From contig NZ_PYWB01000010.1 of the NCBI RefSeq assembly GCF_003056345.1, positions 56,869 to 120,868 on the forward strand: a stretch of DNA of 64,000 nt, given 5' to 3'. Source of the DNA: Devosia submarina (GTDB lineage Bacteria; Pseudomonadota; Alphaproteobacteria; Rhizobiales; Devosiaceae). Below, piece after piece: positions 35,789 through 46,127 of this stretch. The translations under genes and the position numbers were made by a program. Numbering within the stretch: the first letter of the stretch is position 1; the number at the start of each line of letters is the position of its first letter. A model generated the notes under the pieces. The model had not been told where the DNA came from. It searched no databases and saw only the letters and a program-made list of their open reading frames with translations.

Positions 35789-36796
35789 ATGCTGAACTTC
35801 ATCCTGCGCAGGCTTGCGCTGATCGTGCCGACCGTGATCGGCATTTCCCTTTGCGCCTTCTTCTTTGTGCGCGTGCTTCCAGGCGACCCGATCCTGGCCA
35901 TGGCTGGCCAGCACGGCGTTTCGCCCGAGCGCTACGAGATCCTGCGCGAACAATTTGGCTATAATCTGCCCATATGGCAGCAATATTTCAATTACCTGGG
36001 CAATGTGCTCCAGGGCAATTTCGGCGTCTCGCTCTCCACCAAGCGGCCCGTGCTGACCGAGTTCATGACCCTGTTCCCCGCCACGGTGGAACTGGCGCTG
36101 GTCGCCATGTTGTTTGCAGTTCTGGTCGGTATCCCTGCCGGCATCTTTGCCGCCGTCAAGCGCGGCTCCTGGTTCGACCAGCTGACCATGGGCGTAGCGC
36201 TGACCGGCTATTCCATGCCCATCTTCTGGTGGGGCCTGCTGCTGATCATCTTCTTTTCCGGCTATCTCGGCTGGACACCAGTTTCGGGGCGCATTGCGCT
36301 GACCTTTTTCCTCCGGCCTATCACCGGCTTCATGCTGATCGACACGATCCTTTATGGCAATTGGGCCGCCTTCGTCTCGGCGCTGCGCCATCTGATCCTG
36401 CCAGCCATCGTTTTGGGCACCATTCCGCTCGCGGTGATCGCGCGCCAGACACGCTCGGCCATGCTCGAAGTGCTGGGTGAGGACTATGTCCGCACCGCGC
36501 GCGCCAAGGGGCTGTCGCCCAAGCGGGTCGTCAATGTGCACGCCCTGCGCAATGCCTTGATCCCCGTGATCACCACGATCGGGCTCCAAATCGGGCTGCT
36601 GCTGGGCGGCGCGATCCTGACCGAAACCATCTTCTCCTGGCCGGGCATCGGCAAGTGGATGATCGACTCCATCTCCAAGCGCGATTATGTCGTGGTGCAA
36701 TCAGGCCTGCTGCTGATTGCCCTCATCGTCATGGCCGTGAACCTGATCGTCGATGTGCTTTATGCCGTCATCAATCCGCGCATCCGGGTGAAGTAA
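35789..36796 (+). CDS. dppB: Dipeptide ABC transporter permease
   Basis: A 335-residue inner-membrane protein. MLNFILRRLALIVPTVIGIS is the DppB/OppB N-terminal helix, followed by about five more membrane segments. The cytoplasmic EAA-type loop is DYVRTARAKGLSPKRVVNVH. It ends with the TAA directly against the ATG of dppC. Confidence 0.93.
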   Translation: MLNFILRRLALIVPTVIGISLCAFFFVRVLPGDPILAMAGQHGVSPERYEILREQFGYNLPIWQQYFNYLGNVLQGNFGVSLSTKRPVLTEFMTLFPATVELALVAMLFAVLVGIPAGIFAAVKRGSWFDQLTMGVALTGYSMPIFWWGLLLIIFFSGYLGWTPVSGRIALTFFLRPITGFMLIDTILYGNWAAFVSALRHLILPAIVLGTIPLAVIARQTRSAMLEVLGEDYVRTARAKGLSPKRVVNVHALRNALIPVITTIGLQIGLLLGGAILTETIFSWPGIGKWMIDSISKRDYVVVQSGLLLIALIVMAVNLIVDVLYAVINPRIRVK

Positions 36797-37714
36797 ATGA
36801 GTGAACTCCAAGCCACCCCTGCACCCGCACCCGTGCCCGCCAAGACCGACATCAGCGCGGGTCTGCGTGAATTCTGGCATTATTTCTCGGTCAACCGCGG
36901 GGCTGTCCTTGGCCTCGTTGTGTTTACCCTGCTTGTGCTGGTTGCCATTTTTGCGCCCCTCATCGCGCCCCATTCGCCCGACCAGCAATATCGCGACGCG
37001 CTGCTCGTTCCGCCCATGTGGGACGCGCTGGGTGATCCGCGCTTTATCCTGGGCACCGATCCCGTCGGCCGCGATATCCTGAGCCGGCTTATCCATGGCG
37101 CGCGTTATTCACTGTTTATAGGCCTCTTTGTTGTTGTCGGCGCCCTGATCGTGGGCGTGATCCTGGGCGTGCTGGCCGGCTATTTCGGCGGCTGGGTCGA
37201 CGCCATGATCATGCGCGTCATGGACATCATCCTGGCTTTTCCCTCGCTCCTGCTGGCACTGGTGCTGGTGGCAATCCTTGGGCCGGGGCTGTTCAACGCC
37301 ATGGTGGCCATCGCCATTGTCTTGCAGCCACACTTCGCCCGCCTGGTGCGTGCGGCAGTGATGGCCGAAAAGAGCCGCGAATATGTGACGGCCGCCAAGC
37401 TCTCGGGCGCGAGCCATCTTCGGCTCATGCTCGTGACCATCCTGCCCAATTGCCTGGGGCCGCTGATCGTGCAGGCGACGCTGAGCTTTTCCAATGCGAT
37501 CCTTGATGCAGCAGCCCTTGGGTTCCTAGGCATGGGCGCACAGCCCCCGACCCCTGAATGGGGCACTATGCTGGCCTCGGCACGCGAGTTCATCCTGCGT
37601 GCGCCATGGGTCGTGACCTTTCCCGGCCTTGCCATCCTCATCACCGTTCTGGCGATCAATCTGATCGGGGACGGCATGCGCGATGCGCTCGATCCCAAGC
37701 TCAAGCGGAGCTGA
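36797..37714 (+). CDS. dppC: Dipeptide ABC transporter permease
   Basis: A 305-residue inner-membrane protein. A cytoplasmic N-terminus (ELQATPAPAPVPAKTD) precedes the first helix, GAVLGLVVFTLLVLVAIFAP. HPLG-like FILGTDPVGRDILSRLIHGA is the OppC/DppC signature, and REYVTAAKLSGASHLRLMLV is the ATPase-contact loop. It begins immediately after dppB, and dppD starts 2 bases after its stop. Confidence 0.93.
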   Translation: MSELQATPAPAPVPAKTDISAGLREFWHYFSVNRGAVLGLVVFTLLVLVAIFAPLIAPHSPDQQYRDALLVPPMWDALGDPRFILGTDPVGRDILSRLIHGARYSLFIGLFVVVGALIVGVILGVLAGYFGGWVDAMIMRVMDIILAFPSLLLALVLVAILGPGLFNAMVAIAIVLQPHFARLVRAAVMAEKSREYVTAAKLSGASHLRLMLVTILPNCLGPLIVQATLSFSNAILDAAALGFLGMGAQPPTPEWGTMLASAREFILRAPWVVTFPGLAILITVLAINLIGDGMRDALDPKLKRS

Positions 37715-37716
37715 CA

Positions 37717-38559
37717 ATGCCTCTTCTCGATATCAAGAATCTTACCGTTTCCTTTGATACCTCCGCTGGCCTGTTCAAGGCCGTGGACGGGATCGATGTG
37801 TCGGTGGACGCGCGCGAAGTGCTGGCCATTGTGGGAGAGTCGGGCTCGGGCAAGTCCGTGGCCATGCTGGCGGTGATGGGCCTGCTTCCATCCACCGCCA
37901 CTGTGACGGCTGACAAGATGGAGTTCGAAGGGCTCGACCTGCTCAAGATGTCAGCGGACGAGAAGCGCAAGATCATCGGCAAGGACATTGCCATGATCTT
38001 CCAGGAGCCAGTGGCGAGCCTTAATCCCTGCTTCACCGTGGGCTTCCAGCTCGAGGAAGTGCTGGCCAAGCATCTTGGGATGACCGGTCGCGCCGCGCGG
38101 GACCGTGCCGTGGAACTGCTGTCCCTTGTCGGCATCAAGGATGGTGCCGATCGCCTTGGCGCCTTCCCGCACCAGATGAGCGGTGGGCAGTGCCAGCGCG
38201 TGATGATCGCCATGGCTATCGCTTGCAACCCCAAGCTCTTGATTGCGGATGAGCCGACCACGGCGCTTGACGTGACCATCCAGAAGCAGATTCTCGATCT
38301 TCTGGTGCGTCTCCAGGCCGAGCACGGCATGGCGCTGATCATGATCACCCATGACATGGGCGTGGTTGCCGAAACGGCGGACCGCGTGATCGTGCAATAC
38401 AAGGGCCGCAAAATGGAAGAGGCGGACGTTCTTTCCCTCTTTGAAGCGCCAAAGAGCAATTATACGCGGGCGCTGCTGTCGGCACTGCCGGAGAATGCCG
38501 TGGGTGACCGCCTGCCGACGGTGTCGGACTTTGTTTTCGAACCGGCGCCAGGAGTTTAA
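37717..38559 (+). CDS. dppD: Dipeptide ABC transporter ATP-binding protein
   Basis: A 280-residue ATPase. Walker A is GESGSGKSV, the Q-loop is MIFQEPVASLNPC, the signature is QMSGGQCQRVMIAMAIACNP, and Walker B is LLIADEPTTALDVT. The C-terminus is shorter than in DppD proteins that carry a full oligopeptide HPY domain. ATG 37717 fits the family; the longer frame from 37558 runs into dppC. Confidence 0.92.
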   Translation: MPLLDIKNLTVSFDTSAGLFKAVDGIDVSVDAREVLAIVGESGSGKSVAMLAVMGLLPSTATVTADKMEFEGLDLLKMSADEKRKIIGKDIAMIFQEPVASLNPCFTVGFQLEEVLAKHLGMTGRAARDRAVELLSLVGIKDGADRLGAFPHQMSGGQCQRVMIAMAIACNPKLLIADEPTTALDVTIQKQILDLLVRLQAEHGMALIMITHDMGVVAETADRVIVQYKGRKMEEADVLSLFEAPKSNYTRALLSALPENAVGDRLPTVSDFVFEPAPGV

Positions 38560-38562
38560 GCG

Positions 38563-39393
38563 ATGGCGACACCTGTTCTCGAAGTGCGCGACCTCAAGCG
38601 CGACTATATCTCATCGGGCGGTTTCCTCCGGCCCGCCAAGGTCAACCACGCCGTCAAGGGCGTGAGCTTTACGTTGCAAAAAGGCAAGACGCTGGCGGTG
38701 GTCGGCGAAAGCGGTTGCGGCAAGTCGACCCTGGCGCGCATGATCACCCTGATCGATCCGCCAACATCGGGCGAAATCCTGATCGATGGCATGCCGGTCG
38801 ATGCCAAGCACGTCACCCGCGAGATGCGCCAAAAGGTGCAGATCGTGTTCCAGAACCCCTATGGCTCGCTCAACCCGCGCCAGAAGATCGGCGATGTCCT
38901 CTCCGAGCCGCTGCTGCTCAACACGTCGATGTCATCGGCCGAACGGCGCGACAAGGCCATGGCCATGTTGGTCAAGGTGGGGCTCGGGCCCGAACACTTC
39001 AACCGCTATCCCCATATGTTCTCGGGCGGTCAGCGGCAGCGCATCGCTATCGCGCGTGCACTGATGCTCAATCCAAGCTTCCTCGTGCTGGACGAGCCCG
39101 TTTCGGCGCTCGACCTCAGCGTCCAGGCGCAGATCCTGAACCTGCTGAAGGATCTGCAGGACGAGTTCGGGCTGACCTATGTGTTCATCAGCCACGACCT
39201 TTCCGTGGTGCGCTATATCGCCGATGAAGTCATGGTCATGTATTTCGGCGACGTGGTGGAACATGGCACGCGCGAGGCGGTGTTCGGAAATCCGCAGCAC
39301 AGCTATACCCAGACCCTGTTCGCCGCGACCCCCAAGGCAGACGTGCAGAGCATCAAGGATCGACTGGCGAAAAAGGCGGCGCTGGCCGGATAA
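38563..39393 (+). CDS. dppF: Dipeptide ABC transporter ATP-binding protein
   Basis: A 276-residue ATPase, second nucleotide-binding subunit. Walker A is GESGCGKST, the signature is MFSGGQRQRIAIARALMLNP, Walker B is FLVLDEPVSALDLS and the switch is ISHDLSVV. HSYTQTLFAATPKAD at the C-terminus is the typical oligopeptide-transporter ending. It starts 3 bases after dppD and closes the operon. Confidence 0.92.
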   Translation: MATPVLEVRDLKRDYISSGGFLRPAKVNHAVKGVSFTLQKGKTLAVVGESGCGKSTLARMITLIDPPTSGEILIDGMPVDAKHVTREMRQKVQIVFQNPYGSLNPRQKIGDVLSEPLLLNTSMSSAERRDKAMAMLVKVGLGPEHFNRYPHMFSGGQRQRIAIARALMLNPSFLVLDEPVSALDLSVQAQILNLLKDLQDEFGLTYVFISHDLSVVRYIADEVMVMYFGDVVEHGTREAVFGNPQHSYTQTLFAATPKADVQSIKDRLAKKAALAG

Positions 39394-39698
39394 ACGAACG
39401 GCGGGAGCTTCTCGCACGAGCCCATCATCCCCGCAAAAGCGGGGATCAGCGTTAGACAGGGGTGCCACTTTAGCGGGAATGCCATTGGGAAAGTGGCCGG
39501 GCCCCCCAGCAGTCCTGAGCCAATATGCGCGGGGGGAGGCGAGCCTTCCCCTACTACCCAGAACCCGCACCCTTTTTTTGAGAGGGAGGACTGCGCTAGC
39601 TGCGAGTTCTGCACAGATCGAATTTGCGGTGTGGATGTTATGACGATGTTTACCGCGCCCGCGCGTCCGGAGCGACCCGGGCGTCAAAGTGGGATTGA

Positions 39699-39890
39699 TT
39701 GCCGGCACTTGCTTATCGGGTGCTGGCCTTGGATCGTGTGTTTGAGATTTTGCTGAGCTTCGGCTATCCGCCCAAAGGGGTGGATTGGCTGCGCCGGCAC
39801 CGAACCTACACCATCATGGTTCTGGCGCTGCTGTCCTGGGCGCTGTTTATCGGATTGGGCTATCTGCTCTGGACCGCGCTGGCGCACTAG
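39699..39890 (+). CDS. Possible small single-span membrane protein
   Basis: The frame encodes up to 63 residues with a clear membrane helix, TIMVLALLSWALFIGLGYLL, after a basic stretch (WLRRHRTY), which gives an inside-positive topology. The start is unclear: TTG 39699, or GTG 39738 giving VFEILLSFGYPPKG. The natural-looking topology supports it; the lack of a clear ribosome site counts against it. Confidence 0.38.
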   Translation: MPALAYRVLALDRVFEILLSFGYPPKGVDWLRRHRTYTIMVLALLSWALFIGLGYLLWTALAH

Positions 39891-39902
39891 CGCTGGAACC
39901 GA

Positions 39903-40043
39903 TTATTCACCCAGCGGCCAATTCCTTGTGCGTCCCCCGCTCAAGGCGTCTGCTGTTCCAAGAATGATGATCAGGGGCGCGAGAAAAAACCAGATCGCAG
40001 CCAGTTTGACGCGGTGAGCCGAAGCAGAGTTGCCGGTAAGCAT
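39903..40043 (-). CDS. Possible 46-residue membrane peptide
   Basis: ATG 40043 has AAGG about 8 bases upstream and encodes MLTGNSASAHRVKLAAIWFF, then LAPLIIILGTADALS, giving one hydrophobic span and a short polar tail. It is convergent with the other small membrane ORF. It could be chance. Confidence 0.25.
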   Translation of the reverse strand: MLTGNSASAHRVKLAAIWFFLAPLIIILGTADALSGGRTRNWPLGE

Positions 40044-40193
40044 GGGAAAGCCTTGCACGCAATGGGTGGGAACCGTGATCGCCGGTTCGGCAATCGCGTG
40101 GGCGTTCCAGGCATGCGCCAGGCTCGAATACTGTCTCGCATGAGCCGCTGCGTGAGACAATTAAAGCGTTGTGTTAACCTTACCTTGCTGGTG

Positions 40194-43100
40194 TCAGCCA
40201 GCCTTGCGCCAGGTCTGGGCGAAAAGGAGGTTCTCGAGCTCCCTCGCGCTTAGGGGCTTGGCAAAGGCATAGCCTTGCAGGATGTCGCAGCCGAGATCGC
40301 GCAGGATGCGCGCGTGCTCCATGGTTTCAACGCCCTCGGCCACGACCTCGATGTTCATCGACTTGCCGATCTCGATAATCGAGACCAGCAGGCGCCGCTG
40401 TGCCTGGTCGGTCAGGATCGGGTGAACCAACTGCCGGTCGATCTTGAGGCGCTTGGGGCGCAGCTTCTGGAGCGACACGATGGAGGCATAGCCCGTGCCG
40501 AAATCGTCGATTTCGACGTCGATGCCAAGCTCCTTGATCTGGTCGATGTTCCAGCCGACGATTGCATCGCTTTCATCGAGATAGATGGATTCAACAAGCT
40601 CGAACGAGATCAGCCCCGGCTCGATCTCAAGCTCGCGCAGGCCCCGGATCAGGTCTTCGTCATGGAGGCGCCGGAGCGAAACGTTGACCGATGCGCGCGG
40701 CACCTGAAGGCCCTTGGCCCGCCAGCGCTTGAGATCGCCCAGCGCCTGTTCAAGGATCAGCCGGTCAATGGTGGACACCACGTTGAGCTCTTCCGCCATG
40801 GGCAGGAAAGCGTAGGGCGCGCGAATGCCCTCAAGGGGATGGTTCCAGCGCGCTAGCGCTTCCACACCCACAACGTCATGGGTATGAGCGTCGAACTGGG
40901 GCTGGTAGAAGGCAATGAATTCATTGCGCTCGAGCCCGGCCAGGATCTCGTCGGCCACGCGCTTGGATTTGACGACTTCGGCCTGTAGCGCCTCGGAGAA
41001 GAATTCGAACCGATTGCGGCCGCGTCCCTTGGCCCGGTAGAGTGCAATATCGGCATTGATCAAGAGGCGCTTGCAATCGATCGGCGTGCCGCGTTCTGCC
41101 GCAATGCCGATGCTGACGCCAAAGCGGACTTCATGGCCCTCATAGTTCACCGGCCGGCGCATTTGCGTCACGATCTTTTCGGCCAACGTGCCGAGGTAGA
41201 TGTCGCCATTGTTGGCGCTGGTCAGCACCACGAATTCGTCGCCCCCGATCCGCGCCACGAAATCTTCCCAGCCGCAATTGGCCAGAAGCACGGAGCTCGC
41301 ATGAACCAGCATGGCATCGCCTGCCGCATGGCCCATCGTATCGTTAATCTGCTTGAAGCGATCGAGGTCGATATGGAGCAGCGCAACGCTGCCGCGGTCG
41401 CCAAAGCCTTCCGCCTCCATCGCCTTGAGCTTTTCGTCGAGATAGCGGCGATTGGGAAGGCCCGTCAGGCTGTCATGCAGAGCATTGTATTCGATACGAA
41501 CACGGGCAGCATCGAGCTCGCGATTGTGCGCCTCGGTCGCCTGCTTGGCGAGGCGCAGGTCTTCGTTGAGCGTGACATCGGCGGTGACGTCCCAATTGAC
41601 CCCGATGACGCGCTCCTTGGCGTCGGGCTCATCGAATTTGATGCCGACCGAGCGGATATGGCGCACCGATCCATCGGCAAGCCGCACGCGATAGGTCGAT
41701 TCATAGCGGCCCGTGGGCAGCATGCGGGCGAAATCGGCCTCGGCACGATCGAGATCACCGGGATGAACCGCGTCGCGCCACTGCGCATGGGTGCGTGTCT
41801 GGTCATGCTCGGGTAGGCCATAGAGCTGGTTCATGCGCAGATCCCAGGTCTCGAGGCCCGTGGCGAGATCGAGCTCCCACACCCCAATCTTGGATGCTTC
41901 AAGCGCCAGCTCGAGCCGCCGTGTCACTTGCACCAGCTCGGTTTCCCGTGCTTTGAGTTCGGCGGTCTTGGTGACATCGGTTGTGACGTCCCAATTAACG
42001 CCCAGGATTTTGCGATGCCCGTCGGCGTCGGTATAGACCGTGCCGACCGAACGGATATGGCGCATCTGTCCATCAGGCGCGATCGAGCGGAACTCGGACC
42101 GGTAGGAACCCCGACGAAGGCCGGCATGGAAATCGGCCTTGGCGCGTTCGCGATCATCGGGATGCAAACTATTCACCCAATGGGCATAGCAGCGTTCATT
42201 GCCATCGGCCGGATAGCCATTGAGCTCGTTCATCCGGTCGTCCCAAATCTGTTCCTGGGTGACGAGGTCCATTTCCCAAACGCCGACCTGGGAGGTTTCG
42301 AGCGCCAGCGTCAGCCGGCGCGACAGGCGGTGCAGGGCCGCTTCACGCGCCTTGAGCTCGCGAAAGTGCAATTGGCGCTCACCCACCAGCCGCCCCGTAA
42401 TGATGATGGGCAAAAGGATCAGCGCACCCGCCGCGAGCAGCGCCAGGCGCAGCATCCATGCGTCCTTGTGCGCGGCAACCCAGCCCCCCTTGGGAACGGC
42501 CGAGATTTCCCAGGTGCCCGAAGGCAGCACAACATCGGCCGTTACCGGGTTCTGCCTTGTCAGGTCGGGCCCGAAAAATCGTTCGCCCAGATGCCCCTTG
42601 GCATCGCGTCCTGTAATGGAAATATCGATCCCCAAGGCCGGGTCAACAAGCCCGGAATCGGCATAAAGCCGGCCCACATCGACAACCGCGGACACAATGC
42701 CCCAGAATGTGCCTCCGGCAGGACCGTCGGTGAACACCGGAAAGCGCCCTATGAACCCGTGTCCGCCCTGCACCAGCTCGACCGGCCCGGCCAGCACCAG
42801 CTTGCCTGTGTCGCGTGCACGCAAAACGCTGTCGCGCTGCTGCTCGTTGGTACGGTAATCAAGTCCGATTGCCCTGTCGTTGCCATCAAAGGGATAGGTC
42901 ATCGACACAACCAGGTCAGGCGCTGCCGCCACCGAGCGCAGCTGACTGTGTTCCTCGAATAGACTGCTGACCAGGGCCGAAAACCGCCTTTGGTCCATTT
43001 CCGGCTCGGTGGTGAGCGTGGAGACAAGTCCACGCACCAGCTGGATATTGCTGTTGATGTTACCCTCGAGCTTGGCGCGGATCAGCGAGGCCTGCGCCAA

Positions 43101-43259
43101 AACCTCCGCGCGCATGCGCTCTTCGGCAAGGTAAGTGCTTTGCCGGTCAACAAACAGACCAACGGCCACAAGGACGGCCAGACCGATCAGGGCGGGCAGC
43201 ACCATTGGCTTGAGCCAGGCCAAGCGCCATTCCTGCAATTTGCTCGCTTCCGAACTCAC
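40194..43259 (-). CDS. Membrane diguanylate cyclase/phosphodiesterase with CHASE-like sensor, two PAS domains, GGDEF and EAL
   Basis: About 1020 residues that would make and degrade cyclic-di-GMP. An N-terminal membrane helix (PMVLPALIGLAVLVAVGLFV), a CHASE-like periplasmic domain and a second helix (LALLAAGALILLPIIITGRL) give a sensor topology. Two PAS/PAC modules are recent-looking duplicates (LALETSQVGVWEMDLVT and LALEASKIGVWELDLAT). The GGDEF motif is intact (ARIGGDEFVVL, near residue 672), as are EAL residues (GVEALARW near 799, DDFGTGYAS, VAEGVET), so both activities are possible. The start is uncertain: GTG 43259, GTG 43268 or TTG 43286. Confidence 0.9.
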   Translation of the reverse strand: MSSEASKLQEWRLAWLKPMVLPALIGLAVLVAVGLFVDRQSTYLAEERMRAEVLAQASLIRAKLEGNINSNIQLVRGLVSTLTTEPEMDQRRFSALVSSLFEEHSQLRSVAAAPDLVVSMTYPFDGNDRAIGLDYRTNEQQRDSVLRARDTGKLVLAGPVELVQGGHGFIGRFPVFTDGPAGGTFWGIVSAVVDVGRLYADSGLVDPALGIDISITGRDAKGHLGERFFGPDLTRQNPVTADVVLPSGTWEISAVPKGGWVAAHKDAWMLRLALLAAGALILLPIIITGRLVGERQLHFRELKAREAALHRLSRRLTLALETSQVGVWEMDLVTQEQIWDDRMNELNGYPADGNERCYAHWVNSLHPDDRERAKADFHAGLRRGSYRSEFRSIAPDGQMRHIRSVGTVYTDADGHRKILGVNWDVTTDVTKTAELKARETELVQVTRRLELALEASKIGVWELDLATGLETWDLRMNQLYGLPEHDQTRTHAQWRDAVHPGDLDRAEADFARMLPTGRYESTYRVRLADGSVRHIRSVGIKFDEPDAKERVIGVNWDVTADVTLNEDLRLAKQATEAHNRELDAARVRIEYNALHDSLTGLPNRRYLDEKLKAMEAEGFGDRGSVALLHIDLDRFKQINDTMGHAAGDAMLVHASSVLLANCGWEDFVARIGGDEFVVLTSANNGDIYLGTLAEKIVTQMRRPVNYEGHEVRFGVSIGIAAERGTPIDCKRLLINADIALYRAKGRGRNRFEFFSEALQAEVVKSKRVADEILAGLERNEFIAFYQPQFDAHTHDVVGVEALARWNHPLEGIRAPYAFLPMAEELNVVSTIDRLILEQALGDLKRWRAKGLQVPRASVNVSLRRLHDEDLIRGLRELEIEPGLISFELVESIYLDESDAIVGWNIDQIKELGIDVEIDDFGTGYASIVSLQKLRPKRLKIDRQLVHPILTDQAQRRLLVSIIEIGKSMNIEVVAEGVETMEHARILRDLGCDILQGYAFAKPLSARELENLLFAQTWRKAG

Positions 43260-43372
43260 AAGGTCCACTCGTATTGGGCACAACAAGGCTTGCGGACGAA
43301 GGTACGGGGCGGCAGTTTATGTTTGGCTTACGCAGGGCGCGGCTTTGCCGAACTGGTTAGCAAACCGCTAAG

Positions 43373-43777
43373 TCAAACCTCTTCGAGCTCGATCAGCGTG
43401 CCGTCGAAATCCTTGGGATGGAGGAACAGCACCGGCCTGCCATGCGCTCCGATCTTGGGCGTGCCATCGCCCAGCACGCGCGCGCCGCCGGCGGTGAGGG
43501 TCTGGGCGGCCGCGGCAATGTCTGGCACCTCGAAGCAGATGTGGTGCATGCCGCCCGTCGGGTTCTTGGCAAGGAACGCCACGATGGGCGAATCTTCGCC
43601 CAAGGGTTCGAGCAGTTCCACCTTGGTGTTGCCCGTGTCGATAAATACAACCGTTACCCCATGCTCGGGCAAAGCCTGTGGCTGGCCGACGCGGGCGCCA
43701 AGGAGGTCGCGATATTTCGCTGATGCCGCCGCAAGGCTCGGCACGGCAATGGCGATGTGGTTGAGCCGGCCGATCAT
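43373..43777 (-). CDS. mce: Methylmalonyl-CoA epimerase
   Basis: A 134-residue VOC-fold enzyme interconverting (R)- and (S)-methylmalonyl-Co[21 protein letters not shown] gives the first metal His. [16 protein letters not shown] gives the second, and [15 protein letters not shown] supplies the final Glu. Its ATG overlaps the stop of the mutase gene by 4 bases. Last gene of the propionate operon. Confidence 0.93.
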   Translation of the reverse strand: MIGRLNHIAIAVPSLAAASAKYRDLLGARVGQPQALPEHGVTVVFIDTGNTKVELLEPLGEDSPIVAFLAKNPTGGMHHICFEVPDIAAAAQTLTAGGARVLGDGTPKIGAHGRPVLFLHPKDFDGTLIELEEV

Positions 43778-45888
43778 TGATTGGAGAGCCTCCCTTCGAT
43801 CTGGCTCAACACGGAAAAAGCGGCGCTGAGCACATTGGTGCCCGGGCCGAAGATCGCTGCGACGCCAGCATCGTAGAGGAACTGGTAGTCCGGCTCGGGA
43901 ATGACGCCACCGACGATCACGGTTACATCGCCCAGCTCGCGCGCGCGGAGTGCCTCGATCAGTTCGGGCACCAGCGTCTTGTGTCCAGCTGCAAGCGAGG
44001 AAACGCCGACGGCATCGACATGCAGCTCGGCTACGTGATCTGCCACTTCATCGGCGGTCTCAAAGAGGTCGCCCATATGGACGGTGAAACCGAGATCAGC
44101 GAACGCGGAGGCAATGATTTTGGCGCCGCGGTCGTGGCCGTCCTGGCCCATCTTGGCGATGAAAATGGAGGGCGCACGGCCGCGTGCAGCCTTAAAGGCG
44201 TCGATGCGGCCACTAATGGCCGAAAACTCCGGGTCCTCGCCATACCCTTGGGCATAAATGCCAGATATGACGCGGGTCACGGCCGAATGGCGGCCAAAAA
44301 CGTCTTCCATGGCCTGGCTGACTTCGCCCAGCGTGGCGCGGGCACGGGCAGCCTCGATGGCGGCCTCCAGGAGATTGCCCTCGTCCATGGCTGCATATTC
44401 ACGCAAGGCCGAAAGCATGGACTGCGTCCTGGCCTCGTCGCGTGTGGCGCGGATGCGTTCCAATTGCGCGATCTGCTCGGCCCGCACCTTGGCATTGTCT
44501 ATGCTTCGGACCTCGATCGCTTCCTCTGTGTCCACCCGGTAGCGGTTGACGCCCACGATGACGTCCTCCCCCCGATCGACGCGTGCCTGGCGGAGGGCTG
44601 CGGCACGCTCGATGGCAAGCTTGGGTTCGCCCGACTGGACGGCGCGCGTCATGCCACCCTGCGCTTCGGCCTCGCCGATCAGCGCCTTGGCACCTTGGAC
44701 GAGCTGCCGCGTCAGTTCCTCGACATAGTAAGAACCGCCCAGCGGATCGACCACGTCAGTGATGCGGGATTCATGCTGCAGGATCAACTGCGTATTCCGG
44801 GCAATGCGGCTCGAAAATTCGGTCGGCAAGGCGATGGCCTCGTCAAACGAGTTCGTGTGGAGCGACTGCGTGCCGCCCAGCGTCGCTGCGAGCGCCTCGA
44901 TCGTGGTGCGCACGATATTGTTGTGCGGGTCCTGCTCGGTCAGCGACACGCCCGAAGTCTGGCAATGGGTGCGCAGCATCTTTGAACGTGGGTCCTTGGC
45001 GCCCAACCCCGTCATGATCTCGCTCCAAAGCTGGCGCGCGGCCCGCAGCTTTGAAACTTCAAGGAAGAAGTTCATGCCGATGCCGAAAAAGAAGCTCAGC
45101 CGCCCGGCAAAGGCGTCGATGTCTAGGCCACGGGCCTGGGCGGCGCGGACATATTCCATGCCGTCGGCCAGCGTATAGGCCAGTTCCTGCACTGCCGTCG
45201 CGCCGGCCTCGTGCATATGGTAGCCCGAGATGGAGATCGAATTGAACTTGGGCATGTGCTGGGCGGTATGGGCGATGATGTCGCCCACGATGCGCATGGA
45301 AGGTTCGGGCGGGTAGATATAGGTGTTGCGGACCATGAACTCCTTGAGGATGTCGTTCTGGATGGTCCCTTCGAGCTTGGATTGCGGCACGCCCTGTTCC
45401 TCGGCCGCCACGATGAACATGGCAAGCACGGGAATGACCGCCCCGTTCATGGTCATGGAGACAGACATCTGATCGAGCGGAATGCCGTCGAACAGCGTCT
45501 TCATGTCTTCCACTGTATCGATGGCAACGCCCGCCTTGCCCACATCGCCAACGACGCGAGGATGGTCACTGTCATAGCCACGATGGGTGGCCAGATCGAA
45601 GGCGACGGAGAGGCCTTTTTGGCCCTTTTCCAGCGCCTGGCGATAAAAGGCGTTGGACTCCCGCGCCGTGGAGAAGCCGGCATATTGGCGGATGGTCCAG
45701 GGCCGGTTGGCATACATGGTGGCCCGGATGCCGCGGGTGAAAGGTTCCACGCCGGGGATCTCGCTCCCTTCGCCAAAATAGACCGGCTGGACAGGGATGC
45801 CGCCATAATCGCGGTTGAGGGAGGCGAGGGGGGTGTCGCGGAGTTCCTTTTGGGCGAGGGTGGCCCAGTGGGCGAAATTATCGGGCAT
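43774..45888 (-). CDS. scpA: Methylmalonyl-CoA mutase
   Basis: A 704-residue single-subunit, adenosylcobalamin-dependent mutase that rearranges (R)-methylmalonyl-CoA to succinyl-CoA. The TIM-barrel start includes [20 protein letters not shown]. The B12-binding domain at the C-terminus has [20 protein letters not shown], in which DGHDRG is the DxHxxG motif with the lower-axial His near residue 583. Coupled to mce. The chaperone gene meaB is not in the window. A repeat cluster separates it from pccA. Confidence 0.95.
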   Translation of the reverse strand: MPDNFAHWATLAQKELRDTPLASLNRDYGGIPVQPVYFGEGSEIPGVEPFTRGIRATMYANRPWTIRQYAGFSTARESNAFYRQALEKGQKGLSVAFDLATHRGYDSDHPRVVGDVGKAGVAIDTVEDMKTLFDGIPLDQMSVSMTMNGAVIPVLAMFIVAAEEQGVPQSKLEGTIQNDILKEFMVRNTYIYPPEPSMRIVGDIIAHTAQHMPKFNSISISGYHMHEAGATAVQELAYTLADGMEYVRAAQARGLDIDAFAGRLSFFFGIGMNFFLEVSKLRAARQLWSEIMTGLGAKDPRSKMLRTHCQTSGVSLTEQDPHNNIVRTTIEALAATLGGTQSLHTNSFDEAIALPTEFSSRIARNTQLILQHESRITDVVDPLGGSYYVEELTRQLVQGAKALIGEAEAQGGMTRAVQSGEPKLAIERAAALRQARVDRGEDVIVGVNRYRVDTEEAIEVRSIDNAKVRAEQIAQLERIRATRDEARTQSMLSALREYAAMDEGNLLEAAIEAARARATLGEVSQAMEDVFGRHSAVTRVISGIYAQGYGEDPEFSAISGRIDAFKAARGRAPSIFIAKMGQDGHDRGAKIIASAFADLGFTVHMGDLFETADEVADHVAELHVDAVGVSSLAAGHKTLVPELIEALRARELGDVTVIVGGVIPEPDYQFLYDAGVAAIFGPGTNVLSAAFSVLSQIEGRLSNQ

Positions 45889-45914
45889 AGCGCACCATCC
45901 TGCCCCGACCGCAG

Positions 45915-46113
45915 GCCTGCACCTCCCCCTCGACGGGGGAGGTTGGGAGGGGGTGCGAGAGCCCCGATATCGGGGCTAACCGCCCCCCACCCTTGATCCG
46001 CCATTCGAGCATAGCTCTCATGGCCTTCTCCCTTCTAATCGCTCCACAGGAGCGATTGGCCCTTCGGGACGGCTCGAAGCCCCGCAAGGGGAGGGTGTCG
46101 ACTGCCAATCCGG
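45915..46113. repeat. Interspersed palindromic repeats, family B, inside the propionate operon
   Basis: acctccccctcgacgggggaggttgggagggggtg, the dyad agccccgatatcggggct, and ccgccccccacccttgatcc run from 45919 to about 46000, and cgcaaggggagggtgtcgac lies at 46083-46102. They fill the 239-base gap between pccA and the mutase gene and could affect message stability. Confidence 0.68.
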
Positions 46114-46127
46114 GTGGATCGATTCCA

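Larger units (their letters stand above)
39394..40193. other. Intergenic region with a repeat and two doubtful small membrane ORFs
   Basis: The first part has a family C-like stem, atccccgcaaaagcggggat (39429-39448). The rest holds two short frames with one hydrophobic segment each, listed separately. TTAA-N9-TTAA near 40159-40175 has the wrong spacing for a CtrA site. Confidence 0.5.

Noticed and set aside
40159..40175. Second CtrA box near the GGDEF-EAL gene
   Set aside because: The TTAA halves are 9 bases apart rather than 7, and the site is downstream of the gene.
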